Shown in pieces: positions 9,016 through 17,830 of a stretch of 27,583 bases of DNA. A model generated the notes under the pieces. It was given only the letters and a program-made list of their open reading frames with translations. It had not been told where the DNA came from and made no database searches. Each line of letters starts with the position of its first letter. Position 1 is the stretch's first letter. The stretch is from Pseudovibrio sp. JCM 19062. Its GTDB lineage: Bacteria; Pseudomonadota; Alphaproteobacteria; Rhizobiales; Stappiaceae. The position numbers were made by a program, and so were the translations under genes. The DNA lies in NCBI GenBank assembly GCA_001310715.1, contig BAXV01000050.1, positions 1 through 27,583 on the forward strand. Direction: 5' to 3'.

Positions 9016-9922
9016 ATGAGCAGTGAACCGTCCCGTTACGCATCCGTTTTGCGTGATGGGTTGTTTGATGGGCAAACCGTCATTGTAACCGGGGGAGGCA
9101 GCGGGATTGGTCGCTGTATCGCTCATGAGCTGGCAGCGCTGGGTGCCCATACCGTTCTCCTTGGCCGTAAAATGGCGAAACTTGACAGCGTAGCTGATGA
9201 AATCCGTGCTGATGGCGGTGAGGTTTCGGCCTATTCGCTTGATATCCGCAAGGAAGAGGCCGTTACCGAGACTGTTGCGCAGATCGTTGCTGATCGCGGT
9301 GTGATCCATGGCTTGGTGAACAATGCAGGCGGGCAGTATCCAAGCCCTGCGGCGGCAATCAAGAAAAAGGGCTTTGACGCGGTTGTCGAAACCAACGTGA
9401 CCGGTGGTTTCTGATGGCGCGTGAGGTTTACAACCAGAGTATGCGTAAGGCCAAGGGCGGTGCCATCGTCAATATCGTTGCGGATATGTGGCGCGGTATG
9501 CCGGGCATGGCGCACTCCGGTGTGGCGCGGGCTGGTATGCAGAACCTGACCATGACGCTGGCCGTGGAATGGGCGGAAGCTGGCGTGCGGGTGAATGCGG
9601 TTGCGCCGGGTTGGATCGCGTCTTCCGGCTTTGACACCTACGACGAAAACTTCATCAAGAACATGTTTGCGCGGATGGCAGGCAACAACCTTGCGCGCCG
9701 TATGGGGACTGAGTCCGAAGTTGCCTCACTGGTGAACTTCCTGCTTTCTCCGGGGGCTGCGTTCATGACTGGTCAATGCATTGGCGTTGATGGTGGTGCG
9801 CCGCTTTGGACCAACCTGATGCCGGTTGCGACAATGCCAACATGAAGGAATACCAAGGGTTTCATCGCTATGAGAAACCGAAGGCGCTTCAGGCCTGGGA
9901 GAAAGAAAAATGCCCAAGCTAA
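9016..9922 (+). CDS. short-chain dehydrogenase/reductase, enoyl/dienoyl-CoA-reductase-like (two frame breaks)
   Basis: Restored length is about 302 residues. The cofactor loop TGGGSGIG (25-32) and NNAG (102-105) are canonical. The usual catalytic YxxxK is not: alignment on the following LTMTLAVEW helix places Ser168 and Arg172 there (HSGVARAGM). That pattern recalls trans-2-enoyl-CoA and 2,4-dienoyl-CoA reductase relatives, not alcohol dehydrogenases. Pseudomonas atu clusters carry two such SDRs (AtuB, AtuG). Bases are missing near 9411 (TGGF then LMAREVY) and 9830 (MPVA then DNANMKEYQGF). The second correction adds a 30-residue tail ending EKCPS. The start ATG 9016 follows AGGGAGAG. The stop TAA at 9920-9922 overlaps the next gene's start by 13 nt. 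Confidence 0.83.
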
Positions 9923-11516
9923 CCTCTACGGTTGATCGCGGTGGCGCTGCGTTTTCTCAAAACAAGGCTTTCATGGAAGCCTGATTGCGGAGTTTCGCGG
10001 CTATGAAGCGAAGGTTCGCGAGAACTCTGAAAGCAAGCGCGGGAAGTTTGAAAAGCGCGGACAGTTGCTGCCGAGGGATCGGGTGAGCCTGCTGCTGGAT
10101 CGCGGTGCGCCGTTTATGGAAATCTCCACTCTTGCTGGCCTGAAGATGCATGATGACGATGGCAAGAAGAACGCTGCTGGTGGCGGTTCGATTGCGGGTA
10201 TCGGTTATGTAGCTGGAAAGCGCTGCCTTGTGGTGGCGACAGACTCTGCCATCAAGGGCGGGTCGGTCTCTCCCATGGGTTTGAAGAAGACACTGCGTCT
10301 TCAGGAAATTGCCAAAAAACAGAAGTTGCCCATGGTGGCGTTGACCGAGAGCGCTGGCGCAAACCTCATGTATCAGTCCGACCTGTTTGTTGAAGGCGGG
10401 AGGCGTTTGCCAATCAGGCTCGGATGTCTGCCGCAGGCATTCCGCAGGTGACCGTGGTGCATGGCTCCTCGACGCTGGCGGGGCTTACATGCCTGGGCTC
10501 TCTGACTACACCGTTGTAGTACGCGGTAAGTCGAAGATCTTTCTGGCCGGTCCTCCGCTGCTGAAGGCAGCAACGGGTGAGATTGCGACGGATGAAGAGC
10601 TGGGTGGTGCGGAACTGCATTACAACACGGCTGGTACTGCGGAATACATGGCAGAGGATGACGCCCACGGGGTTGAGACTGCCCGTGAGATTGTGGGCCA
10701 CTTGCCATGGCAGGCACCACTAGAGGCGGAAGGCGGTGTGCAGCCGTTTTATGATGCCGAAGAGCTTCTGGGTATCGTGCCGGAAGACTCCAAGAAGCCG
10801 TATGACGTGCGCGAGATTATTGCGCGGGTTACCGATGGCTCTGACTTCTTGATTTTAAGAAGGAGTTTGGCGCGGCGACTGTTTGCGGACATGCACGGAT
10901 TGATGGGCAGGCGGTTGGCATCTTGGGCAATAACGGCCCGATTGATCCGCAGGGCGCGGTGAAGGCTGCGCAGTTCATTCAGCTGTGCTGCCAGAGTAAT
11001 ACGCCGCTGCTGTTTTTGATGAACACCACTGGCTATTTGGTGGGCCGGGATGCGGAGACAGGCGGGATCGTCAAGCATGGGTCCAAGATGATCCAGGCGG
11101 TTGCCAATGCCACGGTTCCCAAAGTCACCATTGTGGTTGGCGGCGCGTGGGGTGCTGGCAACTACGGCATGTGTGGCCGTGGGTTTGACCCTGATTTCAT
11201 CTTCTCGTGGCCATCAGCCAAGGTTGGTGTGATGGGACCGGAGCAGGCGGCGACGGTGATGAAGATCATCACGGAAGAGAAGTTTGCGAAGATGGGGCAG
11301 CAGATCCCTGATGGTATGACCGATCAGATGGCGCAGAAAATCATCGACCAGATGTCGCCAGAGACCACAGCGCTTTTTGCATCGGCGCGGCTTTGGGATG
11401 ACGGGATTATTGATCCGCGAGATACGCGCCGCGTTGTTTCGCTTGCGCTTTCCGTTTGTACGGATGCCAGAAAACGCGAGCTTAATCCAACAGCATTCGG
11501 GGTCGCACGCGGCTAG
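9910..11516 (+). CDS. atuC: acyl-CoA carboxylase carboxyltransferase (beta) subunit, methylcrotonyl/geranyl-CoA type (four frame breaks)
   Basis: This subunit transfers the carboxyl group from biotin to the gamma-methyl of a branched enoyl-CoA. Restored length is about 536 residues, typical for MCC/GCC beta. Two crotonase-like carboxyltransferase halves are seen: the N-half with LTESAGANLMYQSDLF and GGAYMPGLSDY, and the C-half with LLFLMNTTGYLVGRDAE, GGAWGAGNYGMCGRGFDP and WPSAKVGVMGPEQAA. The start MPKLTSTVD overlaps the SDR end. Missing bases are inferred near 9981, 10402, 10474 and 10851, each a G or C from a short run. Its partner is the biotin subunit at 12819. The geranyl-CoA reading comes from context (AtuA, AtuE-like hydratase, no HMG-CoA lyase); methylcrotonyl-CoA remains the main alternative. 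Confidence 0.85.
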
Positions 11517-11569
11517 GCAGAGCAGCGCATCAGGATACCTCGAACACAGTTCAACATGAGGGTTGCACG

Positions 11570-12757
11570 ATGGAATATACTGAAGAACATCGGAAGATGA
11601 AAAGTGCGGTGGTCAAGTTTGTTGAGGCCGAAATCAACCCGCATGTTCAGGAGTGGGAGGAGGCAGGTATCTTCCCCGCGCATGAACTCTTCAAGAAGAT
11701 GGGCGATCTGGGTTTTCTTGGTGTCAACAAGCCTGAAGAGTATGGCGGGATGGGCCTTGATTACTCCTATCAGGCCATGACCATTGAAGCGCTTGGCGCG
11801 TGTACCTGTGGCGGTGTGCCGATGGCGATTGGCGTGCAGACCGATATGGCAACACCAGCGCTTGCCCGTTTTGGCTCTGACGAGCTGCGCCGTGATTATC
11901 TGGCGCCTGCCATTGCCGGAGACATGGTGGCGTGTGTTGGGGTTTCTGAGGCCTCGGCCGGGTCTGATGTGGCGAACATCAAGACAACAGCGCGTAAGGA
12001 CGGGGATGACTATGTGATCTCCGGTTCCAAGATGTGGATCACCAACTCCACACAGGCGGACTACATGTGCATGCTGGCGAACACCAGTGACGGGCACAAG
12101 CACCAGAACAAATCTTTGATCATTGTGCCGATGGATAGTTCGGGGGTCACCAAGTCTGAGCGTTTGAACAAGCTGGGGCAGCGGTCCTCTGATACGGCGC
12201 AGATTTTCTTTGATGACGTTCGTGTTCCGCAGCGCAATCTGATTGGGGCTGAAGGTGCAGGCTTCATGTACCAGATGATGCAGTTTCAGGAGGAGCGGCT
12301 CTGGTGCGCGCTGTCGATGATTGATGGGATGGACCGGATCATCAAGCTGACGGAAGACTATTGCCGTGACCGTGCTGCGTTCAACCAGAGCATTCTGGAT
12401 TTTCAGGTGGTCCACTTCCGCCTTGCGGAGCTTCGGACCGAAGTGGAGCTGCTGCGTGCGCTTAGCGAGAAGTGCGTGGAGTCCATGGTGCGCGGGGAGA
12501 ATGTGACGCGGTTGGCTTCTATGGCCAAGCTGAAGGCTGGGCGTCTCTCCCGTGAGCTTTCGGATGCTTGTCTGCAGTACTGGGGCGGTATGGGGTACAT
12601 GTGGGACAGCCCTGTGAGCCAGTTCATGCGGGACACCCGTCTGACCTCTATTGGCGGCGGGGCGGATGAAGTGATGCTGTCCATCATCTGCAAGCTGGAT
12701 GGCACTTTGCCTAACCCGAAGAAAAACCGTGCGATGCAAAAGGAGGCAGCTGAATAA
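11570..12757 (+). CDS. atuD: acyl-CoA dehydrogenase, citronellyl-CoA dehydrogenase-like
   Basis: An intact 395-residue FAD enzyme that would introduce the alpha,beta double bond into the acyl-CoA before carboxylation. The three-part acyl-CoA dehydrogenase fold is complete: N-terminal helices, the middle FAD/substrate segment (VGVSEASAGSDVANIKT and MWITNSTQADY), and the C-terminal helices ending in IGGGADEVM, where Glu367 sits at the usual catalytic-base position. It starts at ATG 11570 with GAGGG about 7 nt upstream, 53 nt after the carboxyltransferase gene. It lies between the two carboxylase subunits, as atuD does in Pseudomonas atu clusters. Isovaleryl-CoA dehydrogenase is the alternative. 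A 454-codon antisense open frame across this gene is a codon-bias artefact. Confidence 0.85.
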   Translation: MEYTEEHRKMKSAVVKFVEAEINPHVQEWEEAGIFPAHELFKKMGDLGFLGVNKPEEYGGMGLDYSYQAMTIEALGACTCGGVPMAIGVQTDMATPALARFGSDELRRDYLAPAIAGDMVACVGVSEASAGSDVANIKTTARKDGDDYVISGSKMWITNSTQADYMCMLANTSDGHKHQNKSLIIVPMDSSGVTKSERLNKLGQRSSDTAQIFFDDVRVPQRNLIGAEGAGFMYQMMQFQEERLWCALSMIDGMDRIIKLTEDYCRDRAAFNQSILDFQVVHFRLAELRTEVELLRALSEKCVESMVRGENVTRLASMAKLKAGRLSRELSDACLQYWGGMGYMWDSPVSQFMRDTRLTSIGGGADEVMLSIICKLDGTLPNPKKNRAMQKEAAE

Positions 12758-12818
12758 GCTGCTTTCCCAGCCCTGATTAGAGGCGCATCTTTTCCGGCAG
12801 TGTGAAAGGGAATTTTCG

Positions 12819-14707
12819 ATGTTTGATAGCGTTTTGGTCGCCAATCGGGGGGAGATCGCCCGCCGGGTGTTCCGCACTGCGCGGCAAAAGGGCTATCGGA
12901 GTATTGCTGTTTATTCCGAGGCTGATGCAACCGCTCCTCATGTTGAAGACGCTGATATTGCAGCGTGTATTGGCGGGGCGACACCTGCTGACTCTTACCT
13001 GAAGATTGATGCAATCTTGGAAGCGGCTCGTAAAACCGGAGCACAGGCTGTGCATCCGGGCTACGGGTTTCTTGCGGAAAACGCGGAGTTCGCGCGGGCC
13101 TGTGCGGAGGCTGGTCTGGTGTTTGTTGGCCCGCCAGCAGAAGCCATTGAGCTCATGGGTTCCAAGCGTCTCTCCAAACTGCGGATGATTGAGGCAGGGG
13201 TGCCGTGTGTTCCGGGGTATTCTGGTGCGGATCAGTCATTGGGAACGCTGGTGGCTGAGGCGGCGCGTATTGGTGTGCCGTTGATGATCAAGGCGTCAGC
13301 TGGCGGCGGCGGGCGTGGGTTGCGGCTTGTTGAGGACCTGAATGGTCTTGAAGACAAGCTGGCAGCTGCGGCTTCTGAAGCTCAGAACGCGTTTGGGAAT
13401 GGTGAGCTTATTCTTGAAAAGGCAGTCATCAATCCGCGCCATGTTGAAATTCAGGTGTTTGCGGATAAACACGGCAATGTGGTGCATCTGGGGGAGCGGG
13501 ATTGTTCTGTTCAGCGGCGGCACCAGAAGGTGATCGAGGAAGCGCCGGGGCCATCTGTAACGCCGGAAATTCGTGCTGCGATGGGACAGGCTGCTGTTGA
13601 GGCGGCGCGGGCGATTGGGTATCGCGGTGCTGGTACTGTGGAGTTTCTGCTGGCGGAAGATGGCAGTTTCTACTTCATGGAGATGAACACCCGCTTGCAG
13701 GTGGAGCATCCTGTGACTGAGGAGATTACCGGTCAGGATCTGGTTGCATGGCAGCTGGACGTGGCGGCGGGTAAGCCGTTGCCTGTGATGCAGGATGACA
13801 TCTGTTTCAGCGGTCATGCGATGGAGCTGCGGCTTTACGCAGAAGATGCGGATGCAGGTTTCCTGCCGCAGACGGGTACGGTTCTGGCGTGGAACGGTGA
13901 CGACCTTGCCTTGCGCGTAGATAGTGCCATTGAGCAGGGCAGCGAGATTTCCTCCTATTACGATCCTATGATAGCCAAGCTGATCGCGCATGGTAGCGAT
14001 CGGGATGAAGCACGGCGCAAGTTGCTGCGCGGGCTGGATGAGTTGGTTTTGCAAGGGGTGGTTCATAACGGTCCCTTCCTGAAAAGCGTATTGCAGGATG
14101 AGGTGTTTGCTGCTGGTCAGGCGACAACGGCGTTTCTGAATGATCGGGAGCTGGGATCAGTTGCCGCTGACGCAACGCGGGAGCTTATGCGGGATCTTGC
14201 AGTGTGTTTGTTTGCACGCAGCAACGGCCAGAGTCGGTGGACGACTGCGACGCCGTTGCCGGTGAAGATCAAGCTGGATGGTGAAGAGACGACGGTTCGC
14301 GAGGACCTGCATATTCTGAGTGATGTGGATCGCGGAGGCATCATTTTTGAAGCTGATGGGGTACGCCGATCTGCGTTTGTAAGCGAAGCTCCTGAGGGTG
14401 GTCTCTGGATTTCTCTGGAAGGACAGACGCAGTTCTTTGAGGAGCAGAGCTTCAGTACCAAGAAAGATGAAAGTGCGGCTGCTGGCAGCTCTATCATCGC
14501 ACCGATGCCGGGGGCCGTTGTGGCACTTAAGACCGAGCAGGGGGCGCACGTCTTCAAAGGGATGTGCTGTTGGTTCTGGAAGCCATGAAGATGCAGCATG
14601 AACTGACCGCGCCGAGGGACGGCATTGTCGCCGAGCTTGGAACGCAGGAAGGGGCGCAGGTGAATAGCCGCGATGTGCTGGTTCGTCTGGCAGAGGAAAG
14701 TGCCTGA
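12819..14707 (+). CDS. atuF: biotin carboxylase/biotin carrier (alpha) subunit of acyl-CoA carboxylase (one frame break)
   Basis: About 629 residues restored. The biotin carboxylase part starts VLVANRGEIARR, with the ATP-grasp loop KASAGGGGRGLRLV, then RDCSVQRRHQKVIEEAPGP and the active-site run EMNTRLQVEHPVTE. A BT-like linker leads to a C-terminal biotinyl domain with EAMKM, the biotin lysine being about residue 591. One G is apparently missing at about 14560 (VFKG then DVLLVLEAMKM); as written, the protein would lose its biotin site. It carboxylates biotin with bicarbonate and ATP and hands the carboxyl group to the beta subunit at 9910. AAGGGA lies about 8 nt before the ATG. Pyruvate and propionyl-CoA carboxylases are less likely because of the operon partner. 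Confidence 0.88.
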
Positions 14708-14736
14708 CCTACTTTTGAAAGCCCGCTGATTTTGCC

Positions 14737-14842
14737 TAGAGCCTGTCGCGTTCATATGAATTCACGCACCAAGCTCTAAGCGTTTATTTTTATGCGTATT
14801 CTTCTCCGAAAACCGGACCCACTTTTCGGGAATACGCTCTAG
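14737..14842. repeat. composite palindromic intergenic element, copy B
   Basis: A 106-bp partner of the element at 4219. The first half has perfect outer arms TAGAGC (14737) and GCTCTA (14778) and inner GCGT/ACGC. The second half is a hairpin with perfect 8-bp arms GCGTATTC (14794-14801) and GAATACGC (14830-14837), then a perfect 7-bp inner stem CCGAAAA / TTTTCGG. It ends against the AGGAG ribosome binding site of the following gene, so folding could affect that gene's translation. Confidence 0.78.
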
Positions 14843-14851
14843 GAGAATTTG

Positions 14852-16019
14852 ATGAGTTTGAACCTTCCTGACTTTGGCTTGAAGCGTAAGTCGACCATGT
14901 TCAGCGATGAGCATGAGGCGTTTCGTGATGTGCTTTCCCGCTTCATTGCAAGGAAATTTCGCCTTACGTTTCGCAGTGGGATGAGGTCAATGAATTCCCT
15001 CGCGAACTCTACAAGAAAGCAGCAGATATTGGTCTGCTCGGGCTCATGTTTCCGGAAGAATATGGTGGGACTGGCGTTGATTATCCGCTGTCTTATCTGG
15101 CCTCCGTTGAGCTGGGGCGTGCGGGCAGTGGTGGTATCAGCGCGGGCTTGATGAGTCATGCCATCGGCACGCCACCGATCGCACATCTTGGGTCTGATGA
15201 GTTGAAGGCGCGGGTGATCCCCTCTGTCTTGGCGGGCGAGAAAATTTCGGCGCTGGCGATTACCGAGCGGGGGGCGGGTCTGATGTTCAGAACCTGAAAA
15301 CCGTGGCGCGGCGTGAAAACGGTCATTACGTCCTGAATGGCGAGAAAACCTTCATTACCTCCGGTATGCGAGCTGACTATTACACCGTTGCGGTCCGAAC
15401 CGGTGATACGGGTATGGGTGGTATTTCGCTGATGTTGGTTGAGAAGGGTATGGATGGATTTTCCCAGACGCCGTTGAAGAAGATGGGGTGGTGGGCCTCT
15501 GATACGGCGACGCTGCATTTTGATAATGTGAAGGTGCCAGTGGAGAACCTGATTGGCGGCGAGAATGCCGGGTTCATGGGCATCATGATGAACTTTAACA
15601 ACGAGCGGTTGTTCCTCAGCTGCGCCTGCTACGGGCACATGTTAGGCGTTTTTGAAGAAGCGCTGAATTGGGCGCAGCAACGTGAGACGTTTGGCAAGCC
15701 GCTTATTTACCGACAGGTCATCCGGCACAAGTTCGTTGATATGGCGATGAAGCTGCAGGCGGTTCGTGCCGTTCTTGAGGAACTGACCCAACGCTTGCAG
15801 CTGGGGGAAAGCCCGATCACCGAAATCTGTATGGCGAAGAACCTCGCAACAAGTACACTGGAATATGTGGCGAACGAGTGCCTTCAAATCCTTGGCGGGG
15901 CTGGTTACATGCGCGGAACCAAGGTGGAACGTATCTACCGCGAGACCAAGGTGATGACGATTGGCGGCGGGTCCTCCGAGATTATGAAGGATCTGGCCAG
16001 TCGGCAGATGGGTATCTGA
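14852..16019 (+). CDS. acyl-CoA dehydrogenase, last gene of the atu-like operon (two frame breaks)
   Basis: Restored length is about 389 residues. The family layout is intact: MFPEEYGGTGVDYPLSYL in the N-terminal half, the FAD segment ALAITERGAGSDVQNLKT and EKTFITSGMRADYY, the helix QILGGAGYMRGTKVERIYRE, and the end IGGGSSEIM with Glu377 at the catalytic position. It would oxidise a branched or shortened acyl-CoA from the same pathway, giving the operon two dehydrogenases for successive steps. Bases are missing near 14952 (ARE-ISPYVSQW) and 15280 (GAG-SDVQ). The start ATG 14852 has AGGAG six bases upstream, placed at the edge of the palindromic element. Substrate unknown. Confidence 0.83.
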
Positions 16020-16106
16020 GTGTTCTGTTTGGTATGAAAAAAAAGCCCCGCCATTGGACGCGGTGAACTCACAGGTGCGGGTGGCAATAGTCTTCTTAGA
16101 GGATAA

Positions 16107-17005
16107 GTGGTCTTTGCAATGTGGGGTTCTGAGATGGCAGATATGCGAAAGGGCGGCTGTGATTGTGGGCGTGCGGGTGATGGTGGAGACGGCGCGTTTA
16201 GTAATGATTTTTGGGATGATCCTGAACGACTTTCCATGAGGAGAAGTTTGGTTCCGGAGGGGGATATCACCGGATTTGAGCGGATCATGGGAACCTCAGA
16301 TATCTTCCCCATCAATTACCTGAGCCGGGGGGCAGTTGCTGCAAGATCAGTCTGTAAGGTTCAGGTTTATCGGGAGGGGCGTATCCCTGCTGGGGCGGGT
16401 TCGGGATTTCTGGTGGGGCCAAATCTGCTTTTGACCAACAATCACGTGATCAAATCGCGAAAGTCCGCGGCCCTTTCATCGGCCATTTTTTGCTACGAGA
16501 TGAATGAGGAATTCAAGCTGGATCGAAGTGCCGAGTTTTCGATCACGGATGAGATCTTCTTTACCAGCCCGAACAATGAGCTGGACTTCAGTTTTGTGTC
16601 TGTCGAGGAGGGCAACAAGGAGAAGGTTGCCTTGTCCGACTTTGGTTTTCTGAAGTTGCTGCCGCAATCCGGCAAGGCGGTGAAGGGTGAGCCCGTTTCA
16701 GTTATTCATCACCCAAATGGCGGCTGAAGAGCCTTTCGCTGCGCAACAGCAAGATCATGAGCGTCAAAGATCACTTCATTACATATTCCAGCGATACGCT
16801 CCCCGGGTCCTCCGGTGCACCGGTGCTGAATGATCAGTGGCTGCCGGTGGCGTTGCATCATCGCAGTGTTGCGCATCCGTCGCAGCGGAACCGCTGGATT
16901 GCCAATCGGGGCATCCGGATTAGTTCCATCCTTGATTATCTGAAGTTGTATGCGGCAAAGCGTGACACGGACGCTGTAAAGATTATGCAGCTTCTTGGGA
17001 TGTAA
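16107..17005 (+). CDS. trypsin-like serine peptidase (one frame break)
   Basis: About 299 residues. A chymotrypsin-fold peptidase with a full triad: His113 in LLLTNNHVI, Asp150 in NELDFSFVS and Ser236 in LPGSSGAPV, followed by NDQWLPVALHH. The lead-in GTSDIFPINYLSRG and the HHPNG segment fit a bacterial family of cytosolic trypsin-like peptidases, some of which are fused to effector or nuclease domains; here it stands alone. No signal peptide is visible. The N-terminus has CDC and a Gly/Asp-rich patch. One base is missing near 16723. The start is uncertain: GTG 16107 has GAGG four bases upstream; ATG at 16119 or 16134 are alternatives. The substrate is unknown and it is probably not part of the preceding operon. 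Confidence 0.75.
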
Positions 17006-17034
17006 TTTCGTTGCAATATCAGTGTGCTAGAGAG

Positions 17035-17054
17035 ACGTATACGTTGATATACGT
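17035..17054. promoter_or_regulatory. palindrome between the peptidase and secreted-protein genes
   Basis: Perfect 7-bp arms ACGTATA and TATACGT are separated by 6 nt. It lies 30 nt after the peptidase stop and about 100 nt before the next start. No T-tract follows, so an operator is more likely than a terminator. The binding protein is unknown. Confidence 0.4.
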
Positions 17055-17158
17055 AGTGCGAAGTGACTAGTAAGCAAACTGCATATATCAATCCCCTTTT
17101 TCGCGAATGCTGTTAGACAGGCCCTAACAAATATAAGAAAAATCGACATGGCAGATCC

Positions 17159-17792
17159 ATGAAAAGATCCAGCGTAATATGCACAGCACTTCTGGTAATT
17201 CTGGGAAGCGCGCTCTTGAGTGGCGCGGCTGTTGCACAAGAGTGTCCAACTGCGGATACGATGAAGCATGGCATAGTTCTCATAAATAACAGCATCCCCG
17301 CGCGTTTGTTTGTTCGGCAAGATGATGCTGGACAGATTACCGAGCTTCAGCTGGACGAGAGATTTGTGGTGATCCGCGACCAGATTCACGTTCATGAGAG
17401 GGGATTATTCCTTTCCTATGAACGCGAAGCTCACATCAACCGAACCTACGTGCTGATGTTCCTTTTTCCGAGTTCTTTCCGCTGGAAACGGGGAAGGTCT
17501 GGGAAGCCTCAGTGGATGTGTTTGAGAACGAGGAGCTTGTTCGCAGCGGCGTGCCCTACAAGTATTCCGTGGGCGAGCCGGGGCACTTGCAGGTTGGTGG
17601 CTGTGCCTACGATGTTCTTGATGTGACGATGGAGACGGAGAGCCTGAAGGGGACGCGATCGTCACCAAGTATGCCTACAGCCCTGAGCTGGGAACGATCC
17701 TCAAAGGTGAGGGCAAGCATCTTTGGACATCTGAGAGCGGTGTGATGCAGTTTGATGAGTTGCGTCCGGTCCGCAGCAAGATGTTTCCTTGA
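17159..17792 (+). CDS. secreted protein of unknown function (two frame breaks)
   Basis: About 211 residues restored. Residues 1-26 are a clear Sec signal peptide (basic MKRSS, a hydrophobic core, GAAVA before QE), so the mature protein is probably periplasmic. I do not recognise the family. The mature part is acidic and beta-rich in appearance, with two cysteines (QECPT near its start and GGCAYD later) that could form a disulfide. Repaired joins read TYV-DVPFSEFFPLETGKVWEA (near 17452) and ESLK-GDAIVTKYAYSPELG (near 17651), ending RSKMFP. No strong Shine-Dalgarno precedes ATG 17159. It is convergent with the dehydrogenase gene at 17831. It may form a pair with the upstream peptidase, but only adjacency supports that. 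Confidence 0.65.
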
Positions 17793-17799
17793 TTGAAAA

Positions 17800-17819
17800 G
17801 GGGAGACACAGGCCTCCCC
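17800..17819 (-). terminator. intrinsic terminator of the convergent acyl-CoA dehydrogenase gene
   Basis: Arms GGGGAG and CTCCCC with an 8-nt loop. Read on the minus strand, the stem is followed by TTTTC and lies 12 nt beyond the dehydrogenase stop. On the plus strand it lies 8 nt after the secreted-protein stop and may slow both transcripts. Confidence 0.65.
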
Positions 17820-17830
17820 CTGATAGGCGA

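Noticed and set aside
8344..9309. 321-codon antisense open frame over the synthetase end and SDR start
   Set aside because: It crosses two well-supported sense genes and the hairpin between them; no protein signal.
11513..12877. 454-codon open frame antisense to the acyl-CoA dehydrogenase
   Set aside because: It mirrors the codon bias of an intact, motif-bearing gene on the other strand; its protein has no recognisable domain and is rich in His, Arg and Pro.
13296..14066. 256-codon antisense open frame in the biotin carboxylase gene
   Set aside because: Lies wholly within conserved biotin carboxylase motifs on the sense strand.
16036..16065. A8 run followed by GC-rich DNA after the atu-like operon as a terminator
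   Set aside because: Only a 4-bp CCGC/GCGG stem can form and the A-run would suit the opposite strand, where no gene ends.
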